From contig VEPB01000089.1 in the NCBI GenBank assembly GCA_012026715.1, forward strand, positions 1-19,840: DNA of 19,840 nt, written 5' to 3'. The DNA comes from Methylococcaceae bacterium (GTDB lineage Bacteria > Pseudomonadota > Gammaproteobacteria > Methylococcales > Methylococcaceae). The position numbers and the translations under genes are program-made. Of the stretch, positions 7,736 through 14,977 are shown in pieces; position 1 is the first letter of the stretch; every line of letters begins with the position of its first letter. The notes beneath the pieces were generated by a model. It was not told where the DNA came from and did no database searches. It worked only from the letters and a program-made list of their open reading frames with translations.

Positions 7736-9198
7736 TCGCGGTTTATCTGCTCCTGTTCATTCCGCTGGCCGGCATGGTGGTGCTGTCGATGTGGGGCGAC
7801 CGCCCCAACGCCGAGCGTTTCAATATCCGCTGCAACATCGCCGCCCTGGCCGCGTCGGTCTGGCTGGCCATCGACGTGCTGTGGAACGGTCCCCAGCTGT
7901 CGGCCGGCAAGCTGCTTTACATCGATTCCTACAACGTCTACCTGATCGCGCTGACCGCCTTCGTGGGCCTGACCACCTCGGTCTTCTCCGGCCCCTACAT
8001 GAACCACGAACGCGAGATCGGCCGGCTCACCCCGCGCCGGCTCAAGCTCTACCACACCATGTACCAGGGCTTCATGCTGGCCATGTACCTGGTGCTGACC
8101 ACCAACAACATGGGCGTGATGTGGGTGGCCATGGAGGGCGCCACCCTGGCCACGGTGCTGCTGGTGAGCCTGTACCGCACCCCGGAATCGGTGGAAGCCG
8201 CCTGGAAATACTTCATCCTGTGCGGCGTCGGCATCGCCCAGGCGCTGTTCGGCACCGTGCTGCTGTATTTCGCCGCCGAACAGAAGCTGGGAGTGGGCGG
8301 CGACGCGCTGCTGTGGACCGTGCTGCACGACAATGCCGGCCAGCTCGAACCCGCCATCCTGGGGCTGGCCTTCGTGTTCCTGCTGGTGGGCTACGGCACC
8401 AAGATCGGCCTGGTGCCGCTCCACAACTGGCTGCCGGACGCCCACTCGGAAGGCCCCACGCCGATGTCGGCGATCCTCTCGGGGCTGCTGCTCAATGATG
8501 CCCTCTACGCGGTGGTGCGCTGCAAGATCCTGGTGGACGGGTCGCTGGGCAATCATTTGGCCGGCCACCTGATGATGGGCTTCGGGCTGCTGTCGTTCCT
8601 GGTGGCCTCGCTGTTCCTGCACCGCCAGACTGATATCAAGCGGCTGTTCAGCTATTCCTCCATCGAACACATGGGACTGATGACCTACGCCTTCGGGGTG
8701 GGCAGCCCCTGGGCCACCTTCGCCGCGCTGTTCCACATGACCACCCATTCGCTCACCAAGTCGGCGATCTTCGTCACCGTGGGCCACGCCGCCCAGCTGG
8801 CCGGCACCCAGCGCATGGACAAGATTCGCGGGCTGATCCTGACCCAGCCCAGCATCGGCTGGGGCTTGGCTGTAGGCACCGTGGCCATCGCGGGGTTCCC
8901 GCCGTTCGGAGTGTTCGCCAGCGAGTTCCTGGTGCTGGTGGCGACCATGCACGACTACCCCTGGCTGACGCCGCTGCTGCTGCTGGGCGTGGGCCTGGCC
9001 TTCGCGGGGCTGTTCCGGCACATCCAGCCCATGGTCTACGGCGACGTGCCGGAAGGCCAAAAGCCCATCCATGCCAACCTGTGGCCGGTGATGCTGCACT
9101 TGGCACTGGTGCTGTGGCTGGGACTGGCGATTCCTTCCTTCCTGGGCAACTGGTTCAGCCAGGCCACCCAGCTCATTTCCGGAGCGCTGCCGCAATGA
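7732..9198 (+). CDS. HyfF-like antiporter subunit (NuoM/N family)
   Basis: A 488-residue polytopic protein starting in an ATGA overlap with the gene before. It is a second antiporter-type subunit: WVAMEGATLATVLLVSLYR carries the TM5 Glu, and GYGTKIGLVPLHNWLPDAHSEGPTP the TM7 Lys with its following loop. FSYSSIEHMGLM and HMTTHSLTKSAIF give the TM11-12 region. The TM8 position reads SGLLLNDALYAVVR, the HyfF pattern, in place of the Lys found in the HyfB-like subunit. With two antiporter-like subunits the complex could move at least two ions per turnover (inference). It ends in another ATGA overlap, with the large subunit. Confidence 0.91.
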   Translation: MIAVYLLLFIPLAGMVVLSMWGDRPNAERFNIRCNIAALAASVWLAIDVLWNGPQLSAGKLLYIDSYNVYLIALTAFVGLTTSVFSGPYMNHEREIGRLTPRRLKLYHTMYQGFMLAMYLVLTTNNMGVMWVAMEGATLATVLLVSLYRTPESVEAAWKYFILCGVGIAQALFGTVLLYFAAEQKLGVGGDALLWTVLHDNAGQLEPAILGLAFVFLLVGYGTKIGLVPLHNWLPDAHSEGPTPMSAILSGLLLNDALYAVVRCKILVDGSLGNHLAGHLMMGFGLLSFLVASLFLHRQTDIKRLFSYSSIEHMGLMTYAFGVGSPWATFAALFHMTTHSLTKSAIFVTVGHAAQLAGTQRMDKIRGLILTQPSIGWGLAVGTVAIAGFPPFGVFASEFLVLVATMHDYPWLTPLLLLGVGLAFAGLFRHIQPMVYGDVPEGQKPIHANLWPVMLHLALVLWLGLAIPSFLGNWFSQATQLISGALPQ

Positions 9199-10790
9199 AC
9201 CCGATCACCGGCATCGATGCTTACCACGCGTTTGGCTTGAAACTGGCGGAAGCGGGGCTGCCGCTGCGCTCGGTCGACCCGAGCCCGCTGGCGCCCGCCA
9301 AGGTGCTGGAACTGGCGCCGACGGACTGGGGCAAGGCGGCTGCCGTCGCCCGCGCCGAAAGCTGGCGCTGGGCCGGCGTTTGGGCGGAGGATTGCGGCCC
9401 GCAACTGACGGTCCAGGCCTGTTTGGAAAAGCAGGGCTGCTATGTGCTGCTGCACACGGCGGTGGACTCGGCCCACCCGGTGCTGCCGTCCCACACCCAC
9501 AGCTATTGGGCGGCGGAACGACCGGAACGGCAGCTGCAGGATATGTTCGGGCTGCGTTTCGAGGACCATCCCGACCCGCGCCGCTGGGCCCGCCACCAAG
9601 CCTGGGGCGATACCGAGCATCCGTTGCGCAAGGACTACCCGGTGGCCGGCACCCGCTCCGGCCCGACCCCGCCGGACAAGGACTACGCCTTCCTCCGGGC
9701 GCACGGCCCCAGCGTTTATGAAATTCCGGTGGGTCCGGTCCATGCCGGCATCATCGAGCCCGGCCACTTCCGCTTCCTGGCGGTGGGCGAAACCGTGCTG
9801 CATCTGGAGGAGCGGCTGGGCTATGTCCACAAGGGCATCGAAAAGATCGCCGAGGGCCGCGATCCGCAAGGCCTGGCGCGGCTGGCCGGGCGGGTCTCCG
9901 GCGACAGCACGGTGGGCCACGCCTGGGCCGCGTGCATGGCCATGGAGCGGGCCGCGAGGATCGAGATTCCGGCGCGGGCGGCGAGCCTGCGCGCCATCTT
10001 CGCGGAGCGGGAACGGGTCATCAACCATTTGTGGGACCTGGCGGCCCGCTGCAACGACGTCGGCTTCGCCTTCGGCTACTACCAGTTCGGCCGGCTGCGG
10101 GAACAGTGGCTGCGGGAAAACCGGGAGTGGTTCGGCCACCGGCTGCTGATGGACCGCATCGTGCCCGGCGGGGTGGCCACTGACCTTGCATCCGAGGCGG
10201 CGGCGAAGATGGGCAAGACCATCGTCAGACTGCGCCGGGAACTGGACGAACTGCTGACCATCCTGGACGCCAACTCCTCCCTGGAAGACCGTTTCCTGGG
10301 CGCCGGGGTGCTCTCGGCGGAACTGGCGGCGGCCTTGGGCGCCCTGGGCTTCGTCGGCCGGTCCAGCGGCCAGAGCTTCGACGTGCGCCGCGACGCCCCC
10401 TATGCGCCTTACGACCGGCTGGAGGTGCGGGTGCCGGTGGAAACCCAGGGCGACGTATCGTCCCGCTTCTGGGTTCGCTACAAGGAGTTGCGGGCGGCGC
10501 TGCGCTTGCTCGAAAGCCTGTTGGTCAACCTGCCAGCCGGCGAGATCGCCGCGACTTGGGGCGAGCCGCCGGCCGACGCCCAGGGTTTCGCCGCGGTGGA
10601 GGGCTGGCGCGGCGAAATCCTCGCCTTCGTCCGGTTCGCAACGGACAACCGCATCGCCCGCTACTGGCCCCGCGACCCCAGCACGGTCAACTGGCCGGCC
10701 CTGGAAAAACTGGTGCTCGGCAACATCGTTCCCGATTTCCCGGTGTGCAACAAGTCCGTCAACGGCTCCTACTCCGGCCACGACCTCTGA
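9195..10790 (+). CDS. HyfG/HycE-like large subunit (NuoC-NuoD fusion) lacking all NiFe cysteines (Ehr-type)
   Basis: A 531-residue soluble subunit with an N-terminal NuoC-like domain (about 1-150; DMFGLRFEDHPDPRRW and HPLRKDYP) and a C-terminal NuoD/hydrogenase-large domain (about 170-531; GPVHAGIIEPGHFRF, GYVHKGIEKIAEG). True group 4 hydrogenases hold Ni-Fe with an N-terminal CGxC and a C-terminal CxxC. Here the N-terminal site reads RVSGDSTVGHA, with Ser235 and Ser238 in the two Cys positions. The C-terminal site reads VNGSYSG, with Ser525 and Gly528 replacing the Cys of the DPCYSC-type motif. The only nearby Cys, 518, is outside the motif. No NiFe site can form, so it cannot make or use H2. 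The rest of the fold is well conserved, so this is a family trait and not decay. It fits the Ehr (energy-converting-hydrogenase-related) class, whose redox reaction is unknown. No hydrogenase maturation genes are in the window. Confidence 0.92.
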   Translation: MNPITGIDAYHAFGLKLAEAGLPLRSVDPSPLAPAKVLELAPTDWGKAAAVARAESWRWAGVWAEDCGPQLTVQACLEKQGCYVLLHTAVDSAHPVLPSHTHSYWAAERPERQLQDMFGLRFEDHPDPRRWARHQAWGDTEHPLRKDYPVAGTRSGPTPPDKDYAFLRAHGPSVYEIPVGPVHAGIIEPGHFRFLAVGETVLHLEERLGYVHKGIEKIAEGRDPQGLARLAGRVSGDSTVGHAWAACMAMERAARIEIPARAASLRAIFAERERVINHLWDLAARCNDVGFAFGYYQFGRLREQWLRENREWFGHRLLMDRIVPGGVATDLASEAAAKMGKTIVRLRRELDELLTILDANSSLEDRFLGAGVLSAELAAALGALGFVGRSSGQSFDVRRDAPYAPYDRLEVRVPVETQGDVSSRFWVRYKELRAALRLLESLLVNLPAGEIAATWGEPPADAQGFAAVEGWRGEILAFVRFATDNRIARYWPRDPSTVNWPALEKLVLGNIVPDFPVCNKSVNGSYSGHDL

Positions 10791-10799
10791 GAGCTAACC

Positions 10800-11327
10800 A
10801 TGCTGCGACTCTACGGCAAAATCTTCAAAACCGGCGTCATCACGGAAAAGGTCCGCAAACCCGGCCGCCAGGGCGCGGAGCCCGACGAATTCGTCCAGAC
10901 CGGCGAGCAGCTCAGGCAAATCGTCGACCGCCGGTTCCGCGGCAGCCTGGCGATCCGCCAGGTGGACGCCGGCTCCTGCAACGGCTGCGAGCTGGAAATC
11001 CACGCCATCAACAACGCCTACTACGACGTGGAACGGTTCGGCGTGCACTTCGTCGCGTCGCCGCGCCACGCCGACATCCTCATGGTGACCGGCCCGGTGT
11101 CGCGCCACATGGAGGAAGCCTTGCGCCGCACCTGGGAGGCCACCCCCGAGCCCAAGTGGGTCATCGCGGTGGGCGACTGCGGCGCCTGCGGCGGCGAGTT
11201 CGGGGTCTCCTACGCCAGTTGCGGCGCGGTCAGCAACGTGATTCCGGTGGACCTCGCCATCCCCGGCTGCCCGCCCACCCCGCTGGCGCTGCTGCAAGGG
11301 CTGCTGACCCTGTGCGGGCGGCTTTGA
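10800..11327 (+). CDS. HyfI/HycG-like small subunit (NuoB family) with [4Fe-4S] ligands
   Basis: A 175-residue protein starting 9 bases after the large-subunit stop. NuoB-family cysteines for the proximal/N2-type [4Fe-4S] cluster are present: Cys60 and Cys63 in AGSCNGCELE, Cys127 in GDCGACGG and Cys157 in PGCPPTP. Cys130 and Cys141 are additional. It should dock on the large subunit at the membrane interface and relay electrons, yet no other Fe-S subunit (HyfA- or HyfH-like ferredoxin) is encoded in the operon. The electron donor and acceptor are therefore unknown. It is often annotated as NADH-quinone oxidoreductase subunit B or hydrogenase small subunit. Confidence 0.92.
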   Translation: MLRLYGKIFKTGVITEKVRKPGRQGAEPDEFVQTGEQLRQIVDRRFRGSLAIRQVDAGSCNGCELEIHAINNAYYDVERFGVHFVASPRHADILMVTGPVSRHMEEALRRTWEATPEPKWVIAVGDCGACGGEFGVSYASCGAVSNVIPVDLAIPGCPPTPLALLQGLLTLCGRL

Positions 11328-11340
11328 TCCATCCCTGTCC

Positions 11341-11685
11341 ATGCTGCCGCTCCGCATTTCATTAAGGGAGTTTGCCGACCCGGCGTCGTTGCGCCTGGAA
11401 ACCACGGCACAGGCAAGGCGCGCCGTCGCCGCCGTCAACAACGATCCGCGGCGCTGGGTGGAACTGGATTTTTCCGGGATCGCCGGCGCCTCACCGGAAT
11501 TCACCGAGGAACTCTTCCGCCTCGCCGACGCCGCCGATTTCGATATCTGGCTGGTGCCGGTCCATTACGACATTCCGGCAACGACGCTGGTGATCGCGCT
11601 AAAGGATCGCCTACAGCGGCAACGGGACCGGGAATGGGACCGGGCGTGCAAGCGGTGCTGCAGCGAAGAGTCTGGGCGTCCGTAA
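11341..11685 (+). CDS. small STAS-like protein (DUF4325-like)
   Basis: A 114-residue soluble protein. The core WVELDFSGIAGASPEFTEELFRLAD (about residues 38-62) has the beta strand, loop and helix pattern of STAS-like DUF4325 domains (VxLDFxGVxxxxxxFxDEL), and the following hydrophobic strands FDIWLVPV and TTLVIAL fit that fold. The C-terminal tail is Arg- and Cys-rich (DRACKRCCSEES). It starts 13 bases after the small-subunit stop with no good ribosome binding site at the ATG; AAGGGAG lies just inside the frame, so a later start is possible. STAS domains often regulate anion transporters or serve as partner-switch proteins; a link to the SulP transporter at the other end of the cluster is inference. 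Confidence 0.7.
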   Translation: MLPLRISLREFADPASLRLETTAQARRAVAAVNNDPRRWVELDFSGIAGASPEFTEELFRLADAADFDIWLVPVHYDIPATTLVIALKDRLQRQRDREWDRACKRCCSEESGRP

Positions 11686-11772
11686 AAGATCGTTGCCTTT
11701 AACTTGGGAATCCGGAAAAACCGTCACCCAAAATTGCGGTCATGGGCATCACCACCCATCGACCGGATTTTG

Positions 11773-11786
11773 TTGATGTGCGTCAA
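11773..11786. promoter_or_regulatory. FNR/ANR-type operator
   Basis: TTGATGTGCGTCAA matches the FNR-family consensus TTGAT-N4-ATCAA in nine of ten defined positions. The centre is about 41.5 bases before a predicted transcription start near 11821. A weak -10-like TAGGGT (11808-11813) sits at the right place, which is the class II activator geometry. The likely target is the secreted protein starting at 11886. This suggests induction under low oxygen or by a related FNR/CRP-family regulator. Confidence 0.5.
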
Positions 11787-11885
11787 CGCGGGGCCAGACG
11801 AAGCGAATAGGGTACAACGCCGGTCCCAACCGGCTTCGCCGCCGTTTCCCGGACCGAATCGGTCTTGTCACTTTGGAGGAAACTC

Positions 11886-12893
11886 ATGAAGCTATTCCCC
11901 GTTCTGGTCCTGTCAGCCGCCGCCTGGTCCGCTCACGCCACCTCGTTCAAGCTGGTTCCGCTGACGCTGGACAACGGCTACACCGTCAAGGGAACCATCG
12001 AAACCGACGGAACCGCCGGCAGCCTCGTTGCCGCCAACATCGTGAACTGGAACATCCAGGTCACCCAGACCACCGATGTGGTCTATACCAATGCGGCCTT
12101 TACACCTGGTCCCAACGAAGCCACGACCGTGGTCGTGACCGGTCCTCCCGAAGTTTCGGGCGTCTCTACCAACGGCAAACGCATTTTTGTGGAACGCTCG
12201 CCCGACACCGCCAACTTTGCCGACGGTGGCAGCCTGCTGTTCCGAGGCCCCGGCCTCTACGAACCCAATCTCGCCCAGGTGGCGGACTTTACTTACAGCT
12301 CGTCCTGGTTTTATCCGGATTCCATCATTGGCGGCGTCGGCGGATGGGTGACCCCCATCGCGGGATATGCCTTTGCGGCGCCGATGACCACCTCACCTTG
12401 CAGCGCTGCTGGAGTCTGTTCGAAATATGCGGCGGCCAACGCCATCAGCGGCCAAGCCAACGTGTTCAGGCTGATTCCGCTGACGGTCCAGGCCGCGAAT
12501 CCGCTACAGACCCTGTCCGGCACGGTAACCACCGACGGTACCGTCGGACCTCTGGCTGCCGGCAACTTCACCGCCTGGCGCATCACCGGCCGGACCCAGG
12601 ATATCCAGACCTATACGCCCGCCAACAGCGTTGTCCGCAATGTCGCCTACCTCTCTTCCGACAACGTCACCCTCAAGTTGGCCAGCAACCCGAACGGCAA
12701 TCTGGGCATCCTGGACATCGGCACCGCGCGGACGGTGAACAACCCGGGTATCTCCATCAATCTCGGCGATTTCACCGATCCGGCGATGTATCCCGGCGGG
12801 GTGGCGAGTTATTCCCTGGGCAACTTCGGGCTTGCGGCTTCCAAGACGCCGCTGACGGCCCGCAAGACCTACGTCGTTGCCAGGGCGCAGTAA
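11886..12893 (+). CDS. secreted protein with two TDGT-type repeats, function unknown
   Basis: A 335-residue protein. The ATG at 11886 is chosen over 11865 because a strong GGAGGAAA ribosome binding site precedes it and it gives a clean signal peptide (MKLFPVLVLSAAAWSAHA, cleavage after AHA). Two diverged repeats are visible: one near residues 22-70 (KLVPLT then GTIETDGTAGSLVAANIVNW) and one near 194-246 (RLIPLT then GTVTTDGTVGPLAAGNFTAW). The G-T-[IV]-x-TDGT-x-G-x-L-x-x-x-N-[IF]-x-x-W pattern occurs in exported proteins of cyanobacteria and proteobacteria, some with PEP-CTERM tails. Here the end is plain (KTYVVARAQ), with no sorting signal, so periplasmic or secreted location is expected. Only two Cys are present, in CSAAGVC. 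No enzymatic motif is seen. An FNR-type site lies about 100 bases upstream. Confidence 0.8.
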   Translation: MKLFPVLVLSAAAWSAHATSFKLVPLTLDNGYTVKGTIETDGTAGSLVAANIVNWNIQVTQTTDVVYTNAAFTPGPNEATTVVVTGPPEVSGVSTNGKRIFVERSPDTANFADGGSLLFRGPGLYEPNLAQVADFTYSSSWFYPDSIIGGVGGWVTPIAGYAFAAPMTTSPCSAAGVCSKYAAANAISGQANVFRLIPLTVQAANPLQTLSGTVTTDGTVGPLAAGNFTAWRITGRTQDIQTYTPANSVVRNVAYLSSDNVTLKLASNPNGNLGILDIGTARTVNNPGISINLGDFTDPAMYPGGVASYSLGNFGLAASKTPLTARKTYVVARAQ

Positions 12894-13013
12894 GGTCGCC
12901 AAGTCCGCGGGGGGGTATGAGCCCCAGCGTGGACGTTACCCAACTGGACGGTGATTCAAGCCACCGTCCCGTCGCTTTGTCTGCCGAACTCCTTTTACGC
13001 GCCTGCCCACCTC

Positions 13014-13042
13014 GTTGACGTCGGCGATAGCCCGGCGTCAAC
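13014..13042. terminator. hairpin downstream of the secreted repeat protein, possible terminator
   Basis: GTTGACGTCGG and CCGGCGTCAAC form an 11-base stem with one G-U wobble and a seven-base loop. It lies about 120 bases after the stop at 12893 and before the small zincin gene. There is no T-run, so it may be an mRNA 3' structure or Rho-related and not a true intrinsic terminator. Confidence 0.35.
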
Positions 13043-13105
13043 AACTCCATGCACCATGCTTCTGGTACCCTAAGAAACACCCACCGGGAATATGAGGAAA
13101 ATGAC

Positions 13106-13564
13106 ATGAGTGATCAGTCCGTTGATTCGGATCAGCTGGCGCAGGACAAAGCGATGCTTGGCTACGACATCAGCGTCATTGCTGAATCGCCTTTTGGTAA
13201 AACCCAAAATGGTCGCGCCATCACCAATATTTTGATTGCCTATAACAAGACCGGAAAAATATCCTACGCACCCACGGCAACCGACGATGCGCGCGGTGAA
13301 TGGGATGGTACCGCAATCACGATAAAGGACGATTTTCGCGGAAAGGCATTGCCCACCATCATTGAACTTGTGCACGAAGGCTCGCATGTACTTTGGCGCA
13401 AGAATCATCCCAAGAAGAACATTCCCACTGAGAAACTTCAAGCGGATAATCTTGCCGACGAAGAGGTTGCCCGGCTAAACCAAATGACCATGTACCTTTG
13501 GCTCAGGAAGAAATACCCTGATTGGCCCACCGATGCCGAAATGGAATTTCGCTTGAACAAGTAA
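13106..13564 (+). CDS. small orphan protein with HExxH (zincin-like) motif
   Basis: A 152-residue protein. The ATG at 13106 follows GAGGAAA and gives MSDQSVDSDQ; the longer frame from 13049 has no ribosome binding site. The core IIELVHEGSHVLWR carries HEGSH (His90, Glu91, His94), the zinc-binding signature of metallopeptidases. Acidic residues 119-120 in ADEEVARLN, about 25 residues further on, could supply the third ligand as in gluzincins. No signal peptide or membrane segment is seen. The arrangement (a beta-rich lead-in with AITIKDDF, then the motif helix) recalls zincin toxin domains found in secreted effectors and polymorphic toxins, but here it stands alone. Codon use is clearly more A/T-rich than its neighbours, a sign of horizontal acquisition. 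No named family is recognised, and protease activity is inferred from the motif alone. Confidence 0.72.
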   Translation: MSDQSVDSDQLAQDKAMLGYDISVIAESPFGKTQNGRAITNILIAYNKTGKISYAPTATDDARGEWDGTAITIKDDFRGKALPTIIELVHEGSHVLWRKNHPKKNIPTEKLQADNLADEEVARLNQMTMYLWLRKKYPDWPTDAEMEFRLNK

Positions 13565-13613
13565 AAGCAGATACCCCCTACCCAATATACGACGACCGGA
13601 ACTATAAAGCTCA

Positions 13614-13777
13614 CCCCCACCCGCAATGCCGTTAAGTTAAGCCGTCATTGCGGCACGGGTTGCCGGAATCCAGACCATGGGGATGTGCTAGGCCGAGACC
13701 ATCCTTGCCGCTGGACCCTGGCATTCCCTGCCGGGGTGACGAGGCAGCCCTTAACTTAACGTCATTGCCCCCACCCG
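13614..13777. mobile_element. MITE-like element (13624-13767) with flanking 10-bp direct repeats
   Basis: Terminal inverted repeats of 17 bases (13624-13640 and 13751-13767) match at 16 positions; each contains GTTAAGTTAA or its complement. They are flanked exactly by the direct repeat CCCCCACCCG at 13614-13623 and 13768-13777, as expected of a target-site duplication. The 144-base element has no coding capacity. Inside is a second imperfect palindrome, from GTCATTGCGG...GGAATCCAG to CTGGACCCTGG...GGGGTGACG, like the dispersed GTCATTCC...GGAATGAC repeats of proteobacteria. It would have been moved in trans by a transposase encoded elsewhere. Confidence 0.72.
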
Positions 13778-13963
13778 CGCCATTTTGACCGGGATGGGTA
13801 GCGGCGGGTGGTGGCTCTCTATCGCTAGCTGCCAAACGTCATCGTCGACAAAGCCACAGCCCCCCAGCCAGCCACGGAATCTCACGCACGACGGACGAAG
13901 CAGGCTTTCAAGCAAATCACAAAGTAGAATTAGCGCCAAGCCGACAACATTCGAAACCAGGGC

Positions 13964-14977
13964 ATGACGATCACAAAACCATTCGCGGCTTCCGCCGGCC
14001 GCTGGGTCGGCCTGACGCTGCTGGCGGGACTCGCTTCCACAGCGCAGGCCCAATGGCAGGCCAAGGGCGGAGTCAGCGGCTATTACACCGACGACGTGGC
14101 GCTGTTTTCCGTCACCCGCCGGCTTTCCCTGAAGGACGATCCGACCCCGCCCATGGTGGACCGCCCCCGGCAGGGCGGGGATTTCGTTTACGAGCCCCAG
14201 GGCGAACTGGAATGGGCGACCCACAATGCCCTCGGGGAACTGAGCCTGTCCCTGGATGCCGGTGCCTATGTCTTTGCCGACCGGACCGCCTTTACCCACG
14301 GGCTGTATGAACTCACTGCCTCCCAGTCTTTCGATTCGGGCACCAAGATCAGCCTGCTCTATAACTTCGTTCCCGACCTGTATCTGGGGCAAAACGAATT
14401 CCGACGCGCCAATGGCGCACGATCCGAGCACGACGAGCGGCTCTCCAACCATTATTGGTCGATCCACATCGATCAGGCGCTGAGCGACGCGCTGACTTTC
14501 CGCCTCCTGGCACGCTATGGCCTGAGAAACTACCAGAAGCCCTTTCAGCACCGGGATACCCGGTTCTTGACCGTGGGCCCCCATTTGGAGTGGATCATCA
14601 CCCACGATGTGGAACTGCTGCTGGGCTATCACTTCGAACATGGCGTCGCATCGCAGTGGAAGGCGATGCATTTTCCCGACGACGTGTCCTACCTCAACCA
14701 CTACGCCTCGGCCGAGCTCAAGTGGCGATTGGCGGATCGGTTGGATGCCATGTTCATTTTCGACTTTGAGAAGAACGACTTCACCACGAAAGACGCACGG
14801 GTCGATCACTATCACGCCGCCGAAACCGTCTACCAGGGGGAGATCGAGCTGCTGTACGCCTGGACCGACGCAGCCCAGATCAGGCTGGGCTGGCAACATG
14901 GCAACCGCCTCCTAACCACGGAGCAGGAATCCATCAGCAACAACAACTTCTGGATCGGATTGGATTACATCTTCTGA
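13964..14977 (+). CDS. outer membrane beta-barrel protein, function unknown
   Basis: A 337-residue protein with a signal peptide (hydrophobic VGLTLLAGLASTAQA, cleavage after AQA near residue 29). The mature part has many alternating strands rich in Tyr, Trp and Phe ending in aromatic residues (for example HYWSIHIDQAL, LTFRLLARYGLR, VELLLGYHFEH, AELKWRLADRL, IELLYAWTDAAQIRLGWQHG). It ends in IGLDYIF, a terminal Phe that fits BAM-complex recognition. No plug or substrate domain is seen. The start lacks a well-spaced ribosome binding site (AGGG is only one base from the ATG), but the signal peptide supports it. It lies 197 bases after the MITE-like element. The role (porin, assembly or export) cannot be told. 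Confidence 0.82.
   Translation: MTITKPFAASAGRWVGLTLLAGLASTAQAQWQAKGGVSGYYTDDVALFSVTRRLSLKDDPTPPMVDRPRQGGDFVYEPQGELEWATHNALGELSLSLDAGAYVFADRTAFTHGLYELTASQSFDSGTKISLLYNFVPDLYLGQNEFRRANGARSEHDERLSNHYWSIHIDQALSDALTFRLLARYGLRNYQKPFQHRDTRFLTVGPHLEWIITHDVELLLGYHFEHGVASQWKAMHFPDDVSYLNHYASAELKWRLADRLDAMFIFDFEKNDFTTKDARVDHYHAAETVYQGEIELLYAWTDAAQIRLGWQHGNRLLTTEQESISNNNFWIGLDYIF

Noticed and set aside
7585..9195. 536-residue minus-strand open frame opposite the HyfF-like gene
   Set aside because: It is a His/Gln-rich antisense shadow typical of high-GC membrane protein genes.
4004..11327. Annotation of the operon as hydrogenase-4 or formate hydrogenlyase
   Set aside because: The large subunit lacks all four NiFe ligand cysteines, and no formate dehydrogenase or ferredoxin-like subunits accompany it.
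12840..12893. PEP-CTERM sorting signal on the TDGT-repeat protein
   Set aside because: The C-terminus has no PEP motif, no hydrophobic helix and no basic tail.
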